From: Candidatus Saccharimonadota bacterium
GTDB taxonomy: Bacteria; Patescibacteriota; Saccharimonadia; Saccharimonadales; UBA7683
Assembly: GCA_018061375.1 (NCBI GenBank)
Contig: JAGOUG010000006.1
Coordinates: forward strand, 1 to 26,005
Length of the DNA stretch: 26,005 nucleotides
Direction of reading: 5' to 3'
The position numbers and the translations under genes were made by a program. Under the pieces are notes generated by a model that was given only the letters and a program-made list of their open reading frames with translations, made no database searches and was not told where the DNA came from. This document shows positions 14,662-22,193 of this stretch, in pieces (the first letter of the stretch is position 1; every line of letters starts with the position of its first letter).

Positions 14662-15366
14662 ATGGAAGATCAAAACACGCCGCAGCCCGTAACTCCGCCA
14701 CCTCAAACTGAGCCAGTAAATACCGCACCACCACAGCAGGTAGTCCAGCCCTCTATTCAGCAGCCCCAGGTGGTCCAGCCTCAACCACAGCAAAGTTTTA
14801 CTCAGGATTTTACACAACCACAAGCTTTTTCAGGTACCGTATCACCGCAGAAAAAGAAAAAGACGGTACCAATTATAATCGCTATAGTAGTGGCTCTTGT
14901 TTTGTTGGTTGGCGGCGGGGTGTTCGCTTACACTCAGCTTGGTAACAAAGATGAACCAACAAGCAAATCAAAGTCTCAGTCTTCCGCCGCAACGGATTCA
15001 ACAAAATCCGCGACAACAGATACGCAGATAAGCGACATCATCACGGGTGCCGGTGGTCGAGCTCTCGGAGCTACACTGGGCTCGTTCTATGCTGGTGGCA
15101 CATCTAGCAACGAATCTGAGGAAAAACAGTATGCTGATAACGGTTACTACCCAAGTGAATCGGATATGAAAGATGCAACATGGATAAAGAATAACTTGCT
15201 AATATCTAAACTGATGCAGGACAGTCTTTCTAATGGAACATATACGTACAAGTCTATAGGTTGCGATTCTGATAAGACGGCTAGTAAACAGAATGCGTGT
15301 AGCGGCTTTACAATTACGATCAAGCAGACCAGTGGCAAAAACTTAGAAGTAAAAAACACGTTATAA
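14662..15366 (+). CDS. Pro/Gln-rich single-pass membrane protein with pilin-like C-terminus
   Basis: 234-aa protein, start supported by AAGGA before the ATG. Residues 1-70 are a cytoplasmic low-complexity tract of Pro, Gln, Val and Thr; KKKK (about 72-75) precedes one helix (about 77-95). A Ser/Thr/Lys linker then leads to an external domain (about 125-234). Within it, YADNGYYPSESDMKDATW resembles the N-terminal part of the globular head of type IV pilin-like proteins (the NGxYP motif), and two cysteines (about 206 and 216) could form a disulfide. The function is unknown; surface display is inferred. Confidence 0.6.
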   Translation: MEDQNTPQPVTPPPQTEPVNTAPPQQVVQPSIQQPQVVQPQPQQSFTQDFTQPQAFSGTVSPQKKKKTVPIIIAIVVALVLLVGGGVFAYTQLGNKDEPTSKSKSQSSAATDSTKSATTDTQISDIITGAGGRALGATLGSFYAGGTSSNESEEKQYADNGYYPSESDMKDATWIKNNLLISKLMQDSLSNGTYTYKSIGCDSDKTASKQNACSGFTITIKQTSGKNLEVKNTL

Positions 15367-15403
15367 ATAGCAGGGCTAGTGGTTATTTATTGATTTAATA
15401 CGG

Positions 15404-15418
15404 TATCATTACAATATG
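15404..15418 (+). promoter_or_regulatory. -10 box six nt before an ATG (leaderless arrangement)
   Basis: TATCAT (15404-15409), six bases, then ATG at 15416. There is no Shine-Dalgarno and no clear -35 box. Confidence 0.4.
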
Positions 15419-15634
15419 AAGAAGCACAAGTGGTTTAAAAAAGTCAGAGGTAGTTACCTCCCGTGTTCCTGGCAGGGTTGGGCGCTGTATGTGCCATTCG
15501 TACTGTTTTTGGTGACGGTACTATTTGTGGCACTGAGAGGGCAAGAATCTGTAACTGATGCACTGTTAGTGATACTCCCTCAGTTCGTGGCAGCAACAGT
15601 AGTTATGACATGGGCTGCACAGCGCAAATCATAA
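15416..15634 (+). CDS. Small two-helix membrane protein
   Basis: 72-aa protein with a basic N-terminus (MKKHKWFKKVRGSYLP), the motif SWQGWALYVPF, and two hydrophobic helices (about residues 24-42 and 48-67) ending in AAQRKS. The Trp-rich SYLPCSWQGW segment looks like a conserved interfacial motif rather than random sequence. I do not recognise the function. It probably has a leaderless mRNA and stands alone between the pilin-like protein and the NRAMP-like transporter. Confidence 0.6.
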   Translation: MKKHKWFKKVRGSYLPCSWQGWALYVPFVLFLVTVLFVALRGQESVTDALLVILPQFVAATVVMTWAAQRKS

Positions 15635-15709
15635 GTATCTGGCTACTCTACCGCTACAATAGCCAAGTATAGTAAGCTGTAGTGAGTAAGCATAACCATT
15701 TAGGTAGGC

Positions 15710-17098
15710 ATGACACGTAAACTAAATTCAATAACTAAGACCGAAAGAAAGCTAAAGCGTCAGATCAATAAGACTGAGCGCCAGGCGTATAATATCGGCA
15801 AGCATACAATGAGTAGAAAGCGATTCAGTCGATTTTTACACATCTTAGGGCCCGGATTAGTAACAGGCGCAGCAGATGACGACCCATCTGGAATAGCTAC
15901 CTATTCTCAGGCTGGCGCAGGCTTTGGGTACGGCTTATTATGGGCGTTTCCATTTATGTATCCCCTTCTTCTTGCAGTGCAAGAATCATGCTCTCGCATT
16001 GGTGCCGTAACTGGCAAGGGCCTCGCTGCAGTTATTAAAGAAAACTACAGCCGAAAGCTACTGTATATGTCAGTGCTGATGGTGGTGGTTGCAAATACCA
16101 TCAATATCGGGGCAGATCTTGGTGCCATGGCGGCCACCACTCAGCTATTTGTTGATCTTCCGTTTGCGACACTCGCAGTGTTTTACGCAGCACTGGTTAT
16201 TTTACTTGTTGTGTTTGTGAAGTATAAAACGTACGCCAAAATTTTGAAGTGGTTGGCAATTACCCTGCTCGCCTACCCCGTGACAGCACTCCTTGTGGCA
16301 CAGGATTGGCCAGAAATATTCCGTAGTACATTTACTCTAACTCCCGTTATAAATTCTCAAACAATTTATATTTTTGTCGGTATGCTTGGTACTACTATTT
16401 CACCGTACTTGTTCTTTTGGGATACCTCAGAGGTGGTAGAAGAGGAGATTTCTAAACACAGGCTTACTACTACTGGCAAAGACCCCAAAATCACCAAGCA
16501 TTTTCTAAAAAGCATTCGGTTAGATAATTTTGTCGGTATGACACTCGCATCTGTTACGGCGTGGTTTATTGTGGTTGCCTGCGCATCTGTGTTATTTAAA
16601 AACGGTATTACAGAAATCAACACTGCTGCCGATGCAGCCAAGGCGCTTGAACCACTCGTGCAAGGGTTTCCGAATGCAGGCTTGATAGCAAAACTTATAT
16701 TTTCTGTTGGGGTGATTGGCCTTGGCCTGCTAGCGGTACCTGTACTTGCTGGGTCGTCTTCATATGCAATTAGTGAAACGTTTGGCTGGGATGAAGGTTT
16801 GTACCGCAAATTCAAACGTGCCCACGGTTTTTATATAGTTATTATTTTAGCTACGCTTGTTGGGCTCGGCATAAACTTTTTAGGAATAGATCCGATTGAT
16901 GCGCTCATATTTACCGCCGTATTTAATGGAATTGCAGCCGTACCTCTGTTATTTATGATCTCTCGGGTAGGAAACAGCCGTGCAATTATGGGCCAGTATA
17001 AAAACGGGGTACTTTCAAATATATTTGTGAAGCTAGCGTCTGTGGTTATGCTAGTCGCAGTGCTCGCCTTGTTTTACTTTACTGTAACGGGCGCGTAA
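15710..17098 (+). CDS. NRAMP-family-like divalent metal transporter with altered metal site
   Basis: 462-aa polytopic membrane protein of the NRAMP (LeuT-fold) superfamily. After a ~40-residue basic N-terminus, helix 1 reads GPGLVTGAADDDPSGIATYSQ: the canonical DPGN metal motif is DPSG here, so the coordinating Asn is absent. The helix-6 region (FVGMLGTTISPYLFFWDTSE) lacks the canonical A-x-x-MPH methionine that favours transition metals. About eleven hydrophobic segments fit the family, length is usual. The changes suggest a substrate other than Mn/Fe; some NRAMP relatives carry Mg2+, and the convergent CorA neighbour fits that (inference). TATAGT at 15668 may be the -10 box and AGGTAGG precedes the ATG. 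Confidence 0.82.
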   Translation: MTRKLNSITKTERKLKRQINKTERQAYNIGKHTMSRKRFSRFLHILGPGLVTGAADDDPSGIATYSQAGAGFGYGLLWAFPFMYPLLLAVQESCSRIGAVTGKGLAAVIKENYSRKLLYMSVLMVVVANTINIGADLGAMAATTQLFVDLPFATLAVFYAALVILLVVFVKYKTYAKILKWLAITLLAYPVTALLVAQDWPEIFRSTFTLTPVINSQTIYIFVGMLGTTISPYLFFWDTSEVVEEEISKHRLTTTGKDPKITKHFLKSIRLDNFVGMTLASVTAWFIVVACASVLFKNGITEINTAADAAKALEPLVQGFPNAGLIAKLIFSVGVIGLGLLAVPVLAGSSSYAISETFGWDEGLYRKFKRAHGFYIVIILATLVGLGINFLGIDPIDALIFTAVFNGIAAVPLLFMISRVGNSRAIMGQYKNGVLSNIFVKLASVVMLVAVLALFYFTVTGA

Positions 17099-17103
17099 CC
17101 AGA

Positions 17104-18021
17104 CTATCGTTTTTTGAGGAAGTAATAGCTCATACCACCTGCGGTGAATATGCTAATTCCAGCGATCATCCAGAACATAAGCGGAGAGGCCTCGTTACCG
17201 GGTAAATCGACATTCATGCCATAAAGTCCCGCTAGCATGGTTGGAATCGTCAGAGCAAGCGTTATGACGGTCAGGAGGCGTATTGTTTCGTTAAGGCGGG
17301 TATCCATAACTGCACGGAACGAATCGCGCACATTTGTAATGGTTCTAAGCAAACTTTTGCCGCGCGCAATCAGCTGCTCAAGATCAACCGAAAGATCTTC
17401 GACTAAGTCGGCATCCTCTTCATACAAATGCAACTGCTTACCGCCGAGTAACTTTTCAAGCGCGGTGTTTGTTGGTATTAGTGCATCAAGATAATCATTC
17501 AACTTACGTTCGTATTCTACCAGGGTAGAAATGTCCTTCGGGCGCAGTGATGTAATATCACTGGTAACTCCACGCATTTGGCGATTGATAGAAGCCACCC
17601 TTGTTTGATACTGTTTTGTAATAGCCTCCATCATTAAAATAAACAGCCGGGTGTGTTGCGTGGTTGGGACAGTAGTATTTTCTATAAATGGCTGCCAGAG
17701 GCGGCCAAGTGGGTCGCGACTGATTGTGGTTAGGTACTTATCTTCCAAAACAAACAGTATTGGCGTGGTGAAATCGTTAAAATCATCGTCGGTATCTGGT
17801 AGACGTGTAATAAAGTATATCTGTTTTCTTTCAGTCTCAATACGCGGTACCTCATGTGGATCAAGCGCATCAGTTAGAATGTCGGCGTCAATCCCCTGCT
17901 CTACTAAGCGGAGCTTGTCATCTTCATTTGGCTTTTCGCACCGGACCCAAATTCCCTGCTCGAGCTTCTCCTGTCGGGTAATTGTAGGCTGCTGCTGCGT
18001 GCTCTTTAAGTAGTTGATCAT
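17104..18021 (-). CDS. corA: CorA-family magnesium/divalent cation channel
   Basis: 305-aa CorA family protein forming pentameric Mg2+ (or Co2+/Ni2+) channels. The N-terminal ~240 residues are the cytoplasmic alpha/beta domain and long stalk helix. Two C-terminal helices follow: the first ends with the signature YGMN (LAGLYGMNVDLP), and the short external loop (PGNEASPLM) and second helix end in the basic tail YYFLKKR. Length and motif are those of full-length CorA. It converges on the NRAMP-like gene with 5 bp between stops. Upstream TACTAT lies 6 nt before the ATG, so the mRNA is probably leaderless. Confidence 0.92.
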   Translation of the reverse strand: MINYLKSTQQQPTITRQEKLEQGIWVRCEKPNEDDKLRLVEQGIDADILTDALDPHEVPRIETERKQIYFITRLPDTDDDFNDFTTPILFVLEDKYLTTISRDPLGRLWQPFIENTTVPTTQHTRLFILMMEAITKQYQTRVASINRQMRGVTSDITSLRPKDISTLVEYERKLNDYLDALIPTNTALEKLLGGKQLHLYEEDADLVEDLSVDLEQLIARGKSLLRTITNVRDSFRAVMDTRLNETIRLLTVITLALTIPTMLAGLYGMNVDLPGNEASPLMFWMIAGISIFTAGGMSYYFLKKR

Positions 18022-18033
18022 CTACCCATAGTA
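18019..18033 (-). promoter_or_regulatory. -10 box six nt before corA ATG (leaderless arrangement)
   Basis: On the minus strand TACTAT (18033-18028) is followed by six bases and the ATG at 18021. There is no Shine-Dalgarno. Confidence 0.45.
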
Positions 18034-18073
18034 ACCTATCAGAGGCTGATTCGTGTGCGTATCTGTTGGTATC

Positions 18074-18082
18074 TGATATACT
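18074..18082 (+). promoter_or_regulatory. Extended -10 promoter of the cardiolipin synthase
   Basis: TGATATACT (18074-18082) is an extended -10 element 10 nt before the ATG at 18093, giving a leader of only about 3 nt. Confidence 0.5.
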
Positions 18083-18092
18083 AATAGCCATT

Positions 18093-19541
18093 ATGGAAAA
18101 TATACTCACAGGATCAGTTTTATTATTTTTGTTAGATTGGGCGCTTCGAATATGGTTTTTGTTCTACGTTCCAAGAAAGCGCGCACCAAGTTCAGCCATT
18201 GCTTGGTTACTGCTGGTGTTCTTGCTTCCGGGTCTCGGAATTTTGCTCTTCTTCTTAATCGGGAGTCCAAAACTTTCTAAATCACGGCGTGCGGTGCAAA
18301 AAGAAACCGATAAGCTGATTGTATCGAACCTTCAGCACCTGCCATCTGAAAAAAATATCTTCAGTGATAATGCTGTACGCTATCAGCCTATTGCCGACCT
18401 GGCGCAGGCACTCGGTAAGCTTCCTGCAATGTCGGGTAATACCGCAGAGATATTCCCTGAATATAACAAAGCGATTGATGAAATCGTGAAGCAGGTTACG
18501 CTGGCTAAGGAGTTCGTAAACATTGAATATTTTATTCTTGCGTACGACAAAACAACCAAACCACTTTTTGACGCCATGGAAGCCGCAGTAGCGCGTGGTG
18601 TGCCGGTACGAGTTATGTTTGATGCCATGGGCTTCCGCGCATACCCTAACCGTAAGTTTATGCGTAAAGAGCTTACTCGTATTGGCGTAGAGTGGCACTT
18701 GATGTTACCACTTCGACTGGGGAAAAAATATAACCGCCCTGATCTACGCAACCACCGTAAAATCGTGGTGATTGATGACGCCGTAGCTTACCTTGGTTCA
18801 CAGAATATGATAGATCGCACATACCACCGTAAAGATGAAATTTATTACGATGAGCTTGTAGTGAAGCTCACTGGCCCAGTTGTTCGGCAGGCAAATACAC
18901 TATTTGCATCTGACTGGCTTGCAGAAACGGGCGAAACACTTAGAAAACTTGTTTCACCTAAAACACGGCCGTTACCGAAGAAAACTGGTACAGTGCGGGC
19001 ACAAATAGTACCAAGTGGCCCGGGCTACGAAGTGTACGGTAATTTACAGTTGTTTGCTCAGTTGATGTATGCGGCAAAAAAGCGCATCGTAATTACAAAT
19101 CCCTACTTCATACCAGATGAATCCCTGATGGTTGCCTGTCGATCTGCTGCACAGCGGGGAGTCGAGGTTATTATGATTAATTCTGAAGTAATGGATCAAG
19201 CTGCAGTAGGAAACGCCCAGAGGTCATTTTATGAGGAACTGCTTGAAGCTGGTGTGAAAATATATTTGTATAATGCGCCAATTCTTCTCCATTCAAAACA
19301 CCTAACCATAGATGATGATATTGCAGTAATCGGTTCTAGTAACATGGATATCCGTTCATTTGCGCTCGACCTTGAGTGTGTGGTGGTTCTGTATGACAAA
19401 ACAGTTGTGAGTACTCTCAAGAAGGTACAAACAAAAGATCTCAAGCGTTCAACCCCACTCGATCTTAAGCGATGGCGAAATCGAAGCCTCAAACACAAGT
19501 TTATTGAAGGCATTGCCCGCCTCACCTCTGCTATACAGTAG
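18093..19541 (+). CDS. cls: Cardiolipin synthase (phospholipase D family)
   Basis: 482-aa membrane enzyme joining two phosphatidylglycerols, or a similar acceptor, into cardiolipin. Two N-terminal helices (about residues 6-25 and 35-55) are followed by two PLD catalytic motifs: HRKIVVIDDAVAYLGSQN (first HxKxxxxD, about residue 224) and HSKHLTIDDDIAVIGSSN (second, about residue 400). Both are intact, and length matches bacterial ClsA-type enzymes. The ATG at 18093 is preferred over 18066 because it follows the extended -10 box and gives the normal N-terminus. It is divergent from corA and shares a 71-bp region with it. Confidence 0.93.
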   Translation: MENILTGSVLLFLLDWALRIWFLFYVPRKRAPSSAIAWLLLVFLLPGLGILLFFLIGSPKLSKSRRAVQKETDKLIVSNLQHLPSEKNIFSDNAVRYQPIADLAQALGKLPAMSGNTAEIFPEYNKAIDEIVKQVTLAKEFVNIEYFILAYDKTTKPLFDAMEAAVARGVPVRVMFDAMGFRAYPNRKFMRKELTRIGVEWHLMLPLRLGKKYNRPDLRNHRKIVVIDDAVAYLGSQNMIDRTYHRKDEIYYDELVVKLTGPVVRQANTLFASDWLAETGETLRKLVSPKTRPLPKKTGTVRAQIVPSGPGYEVYGNLQLFAQLMYAAKKRIVITNPYFIPDESLMVACRSAAQRGVEVIMINSEVMDQAAVGNAQRSFYEELLEAGVKIYLYNAPILLHSKHLTIDDDIAVIGSSNMDIRSFALDLECVVVLYDKTVVSTLKKVQTKDLKRSTPLDLKRWRNRSLKHKFIEGIARLTSAIQ

Positions 19542-19578
19542 AGGTTTTGGGGTATAGGGAATAGGTTCTAATTTATGC

Positions 19579-19606
19579 TTGAGTAGCTACAACAGAGGTG
19601 TATACT
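19579..19606 (+). promoter_or_regulatory. Promoter with leaderless arrangement
   Basis: TTGAGT (19579-19584), a 16-nt spacer and TATACT (19601-19606) are followed by six bases and the ATG at 19613. No Shine-Dalgarno is present. Confidence 0.55.
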
Positions 19607-19612
19607 GGTGTT

Positions 19613-19936
19613 ATGAGCATGTGGAAAGACCTATTTAGTATTTATCAATCAGTCCAAGCCGATGAGGATGCTGAGGCTGCAGTTGATTCACTTGTAAAAA
19701 AGGCCGAGGTGGGCGCTACGACTGAAGAGAAAAATGATGATTCAACTGAGAATGACCAGAGGTCGGTGTATGTATTTGCCTATATTGATGACGGCAAAGG
19801 AAATATTAGTCGTAATATTGCCGTTGAAGACAGAATTACTCTACTAGAACTAAAGAATCAAGAACTTGAATTTCGGTATAACAGATTACTGGAGCAACTT
19901 GACGAAGCCGAGACCGACGAGCAAGACGAAGACTAG
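19613..19936 (+). CDS. Small acidic protein with C-terminal coiled coil
   Basis: 107-aa soluble, strongly acidic protein of unknown function. Residues ~1-30 are helical (MWKDLFSIYQSVQADED), the middle is polar, YVFAYIDDGKGNISRNIAVEDR forms a short ordered beta-like segment (about 48-70), and the C-terminus is a heptad-like helix (ITLLELKNQELEFRYNRLLEQL) ending in DETDEQDED-type acids. The ATG at 19613 follows the promoter by six nt; the 19598 start would lie inside the promoter. Its TAG stop lies in a CTAG shared with the stop of the convergent metallophosphoesterase gene. Confidence 0.6.
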   Translation: MSMWKDLFSIYQSVQADEDAEAAVDSLVKKAEVGATTEEKNDDSTENDQRSVYVFAYIDDGKGNISRNIAVEDRITLLELKNQELEFRYNRLLEQLDEAETDEQDED

Positions 19937-21564
19937 CTAGAAAGTGTATCGATTATTGGACTGATTATAAACTCTCCGTCAGCGGTGATCGTAAAGTATT
20001 GACGTCCTTTAAGCTGGCCATCTTTTACTGATACCAGCATAAATGTACTATCCTGTTGTAATGGGCCATATGTTAGGGTGTATTCCTGGGCTCCACCAGA
20101 TGAGCCACCGGTAATTCTATTGGTTAGAGTGTCGTCGGGTCGCAGTGTGCTTACTATCTCTGGTTTGTGGGTGTGACCCGAGAGCGAAAGGTCTACACAG
20201 CCACGCATGAGCGCCTCGTCGGCAGCGCGCTTGTCGTGGACAAGCAGTATGGTCGGCTCTTTAGTTTCGCAGGATTTATCAGCAAGTTCTGTGCCGAGTT
20301 CGGAAATAGTTTTACCCCCCCGTTGTTGGAGACCCTGTCCGAACTGACTGCTACGAGGATCAGCGTCACCTAAAAATGTTACACCAGATACGTTCACCGC
20401 GGTACCTGACAGAATCTTTGCTCCACGTTTCCTTAAGAATCCGCTTGTTATTGGGGAATCATGATTACCGGGGACCTGTATTAATTCAATATCCCTATTA
20501 TTGAAGGCGCGCATCTGTTGCCTAATAAAATGTTCTTCATACCCTGTACCGCTCGGGACTGTATCGCCAGTATCAACCGCGAACTTAGCGCCGGCAATAT
20601 CAGCAACGTTCGCCATGATTTTTGGCGTACCTGTATTACCGTGGTTATCCGTGAAAAATAGGAACACGGTGTTCTCTGCATCTTCGGGGCGTTGGCCAAG
20701 CAGTACGCGTGATTCCATTTCAGTCTCAGCAGTTTCTTTTGCAGAGTCATAGAATTCGTCGGTTTCTCTGATGTAGCGCATAATTCTCTGGCCGTAGTTG
20801 TTAACAAGCTCCATAGCAGCGGCTCCGCTAATTTCTACACCTTCTAGGGGTGTACCGTCGTACTCGGTGCTTACCCGATTCCAGTCCTGGTGCGAGTATG
20901 CGGGTACGCTCGCAAATGTTGCCCCCGTTACTAGCGGTACAAGCAGTAAGAGTGATTTGCGAGATGTAACCGAGTTGTAAATTTCGCGCCTTCCCTTTTT
21001 TCCAGGGATAGAGTATAACGCCAAACAGACAGACCCAACAAGGAATGAAAGCTTTAGAGTGTTGGTACGAAGCGCCTCTGTTACATCATCACTTTCTGTA
21101 CTAGCAGTTCGGTATAACTCACCATACTGAGAGATATTAGTGTCGTTGATATCTTCAAAGACCGAGTCTACGGTCAGTTCGGTCAGCGGTGCTGCGTCCT
21201 CGGGTCGGCTGAGGGCGGAGATCTCGTTGGCTCGAACTTTTATACCCAGATCAATCGGTCCAAAAGATGGCCCGTCTACATTTTTTCTGGCGCTGCCAAT
21301 GAGGCCGGCATCGACCGTGGCCTTGCCATCGAGCGTAACGGTAGCGCGGCCACTGCCAGGTCCGAGTGGAACCTCCGTTGGGACAATTGTAGAAAGTGCA
21401 ATTCCTCCGGTTATTCCAAGCGCACCAAATACAGCAGCTCTGGTTGTAAGCCTACCGACACCTCTCACTATTCTTTTTGTGGTGGATTCCCGGTTTTCGA
21501 TGCGTTCTTGTTCATCTACTACTGGTTGGTCTTCTCTGTTCACTACGCTATAGTATGCGCTCAT
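19933..21564 (-). CDS. Membrane-anchored metallophosphoesterase
   Basis: 543-aa protein of the calcineurin-like metallophosphoesterase superfamily. The first ~225 residues hold hydrophobic segments (about 40-60, 165-185 and 200-220) around a polar domain (about 65-160) that may be external. The catalytic domain (about 295-540) has the motif series FTDNHGN (D-x-H), DTGDTVPSG (GD), VPGNHDSP (GNHD), LVHDK and SGHTHKPE (GHxH), all metal ligands intact. A ~220-residue membrane module in front of the domain is unusual; the substrate cannot be told from sequence. The ATG at 21564 is preferred because the one at 21576 overlaps TAGAAT, a candidate -10 box. It is divergent from the HIT gene. Confidence 0.85.
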   Translation of the reverse strand: MSAYYSVVNREDQPVVDEQERIENRESTTKRIVRGVGRLTTRAAVFGALGITGGIALSTIVPTEVPLGPGSGRATVTLDGKATVDAGLIGSARKNVDGPSFGPIDLGIKVRANEISALSRPEDAAPLTELTVDSVFEDINDTNISQYGELYRTASTESDDVTEALRTNTLKLSFLVGSVCLALYSIPGKKGRREIYNSVTSRKSLLLLVPLVTGATFASVPAYSHQDWNRVSTEYDGTPLEGVEISGAAAMELVNNYGQRIMRYIRETDEFYDSAKETAETEMESRVLLGQRPEDAENTVFLFFTDNHGNTGTPKIMANVADIAGAKFAVDTGDTVPSGTGYEEHFIRQQMRAFNNRDIELIQVPGNHDSPITSGFLRKRGAKILSGTAVNVSGVTFLGDADPRSSQFGQGLQQRGGKTISELGTELADKSCETKEPTILLVHDKRAADEALMRGCVDLSLSGHTHKPEIVSTLRPDDTLTNRITGGSSGGAQEYTLTYGPLQQDSTFMLVSVKDGQLKGRQYFTITADGEFIISPIIDTLSS

Positions 21565-21599
21565 CTGTTGGAACATTCTAGTAGTTATGTAAAAACTGC

Positions 21600-21615
21600 T
21601 ACACTAAAGGCTATG
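21600..21615 (+). promoter_or_regulatory. -10 box seven nt before the HIT-protein ATG (leaderless arrangement)
   Basis: TACACT (21600-21605), seven bases, then ATG at 21613. There is no Shine-Dalgarno. Confidence 0.45.
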
Positions 21616-22008
21616 GAAGACTCATTATTCACGAAGATCATTCACGGAGAAATCCCCTGTCACAAAGTCTATGAAGATGAAAAGACATTCGCTTTCATGG
21701 ATATTCACCCGGTCCAACCAGGGCATGTATTGGTTGTCACAAAAACACAAATTCCAAACTTTTATGAACTTACAAACGACGACTACCAGGCCCTCATGAG
21801 TACTGTTAAAAACGTTGCCGAACGACTCAAAAGAGAGTACCCTAACAAAAAACGGATCGCGGTAATCATAGAGGGGCTCGACATTGACCATGTTCACGTA
21901 AAACTCTTTCCAATTGATACTGGCGAAGAGCTACGTACTTTACCCGACGACGACATTGAAACAGATAATGCTGCACTTGCCGAACTTGCACAGAGATTAG
22001 CATCTTAA
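21613..22008 (+). CDS. HIT-family nucleotide hydrolase/transferase
   Basis: 131-aa protein of the histidine-triad superfamily, nucleotide-binding hydrolases acting on AMP-linked compounds. The start MEDSLFTKIIHGEIPCHKVYED is typical, with FAFMDIHPVQPGHVLVVTK and the active site DHVHVKLFP (92-100). H93 and H95 match the first two histidines of HxHxH, H95 being the usual nucleophile position, but the third is Lys97. The missing third His may change rate or specificity. An in-frame extension to 21508 would give a non-family N-terminus and is rejected. A minus-strand terminator-like hairpin begins about 10 nt after its stop. Confidence 0.9.
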   Translation: MEDSLFTKIIHGEIPCHKVYEDEKTFAFMDIHPVQPGHVLVVTKTQIPNFYELTNDDYQALMSTVKNVAERLKREYPNKKRIAVIIEGLDIDHVHVKLFPIDTGEELRTLPDDDIETDNAALAELAQRLAS

Positions 22009-22011
22009 CAA

Positions 22012-22100
22012 TAAAAAAGACGCTTAAGCGTATGTCATTGGTTTTAGAAAGATGAAGTCTTCGGTTTGGCCACTCTAGAGTCCAGAGTAAACTTTTCAGT
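22012..22100 (-). ncRNA. Candidate small minus-strand RNA ending in a strong terminator
   Basis: On the minus strand TTGTAA (22136-22131), 18 nt and TATTAT (22112-22107) form a promoter. About 90 nt later an ACGCTTAAGCGT palindrome (22031-22020) is followed by TTTTTT (22018-22013), a textbook intrinsic terminator. No minus-strand ORF lies between, so a small RNA is the simplest reading. It includes the palindrome ACTCTAGAGT (22071-22080). Its 3' ~50 nt resemble the 3' end of the GC-rich cassette transcript at 23932-23990. Confidence 0.4.
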
Positions 22101-22139
22101 ACCTTTATAATAGCATAGATACTTGCGTAATTACAAGAC

Positions 22140-22168
22140 TTGTTATTTAGTATACTTATTGTGATAAT
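22140..22168 (+). promoter_or_regulatory. Promoter of the ABC exporter gene
   Basis: TTGTTA (22140-22145), a 17-nt spacer and GATAAT (22163-22168), then a leader with AAGGAG before the ATG at 22194. Confidence 0.6.
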
Positions 22169-22193
22169 TTAAACTGAACATTAAGGAGATACA

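Noticed and set aside
18282..18751. Minus-strand ORFs within the cardiolipin synthase gene
   Set aside because: They are antisense shadows of a gene with both PLD motifs intact.
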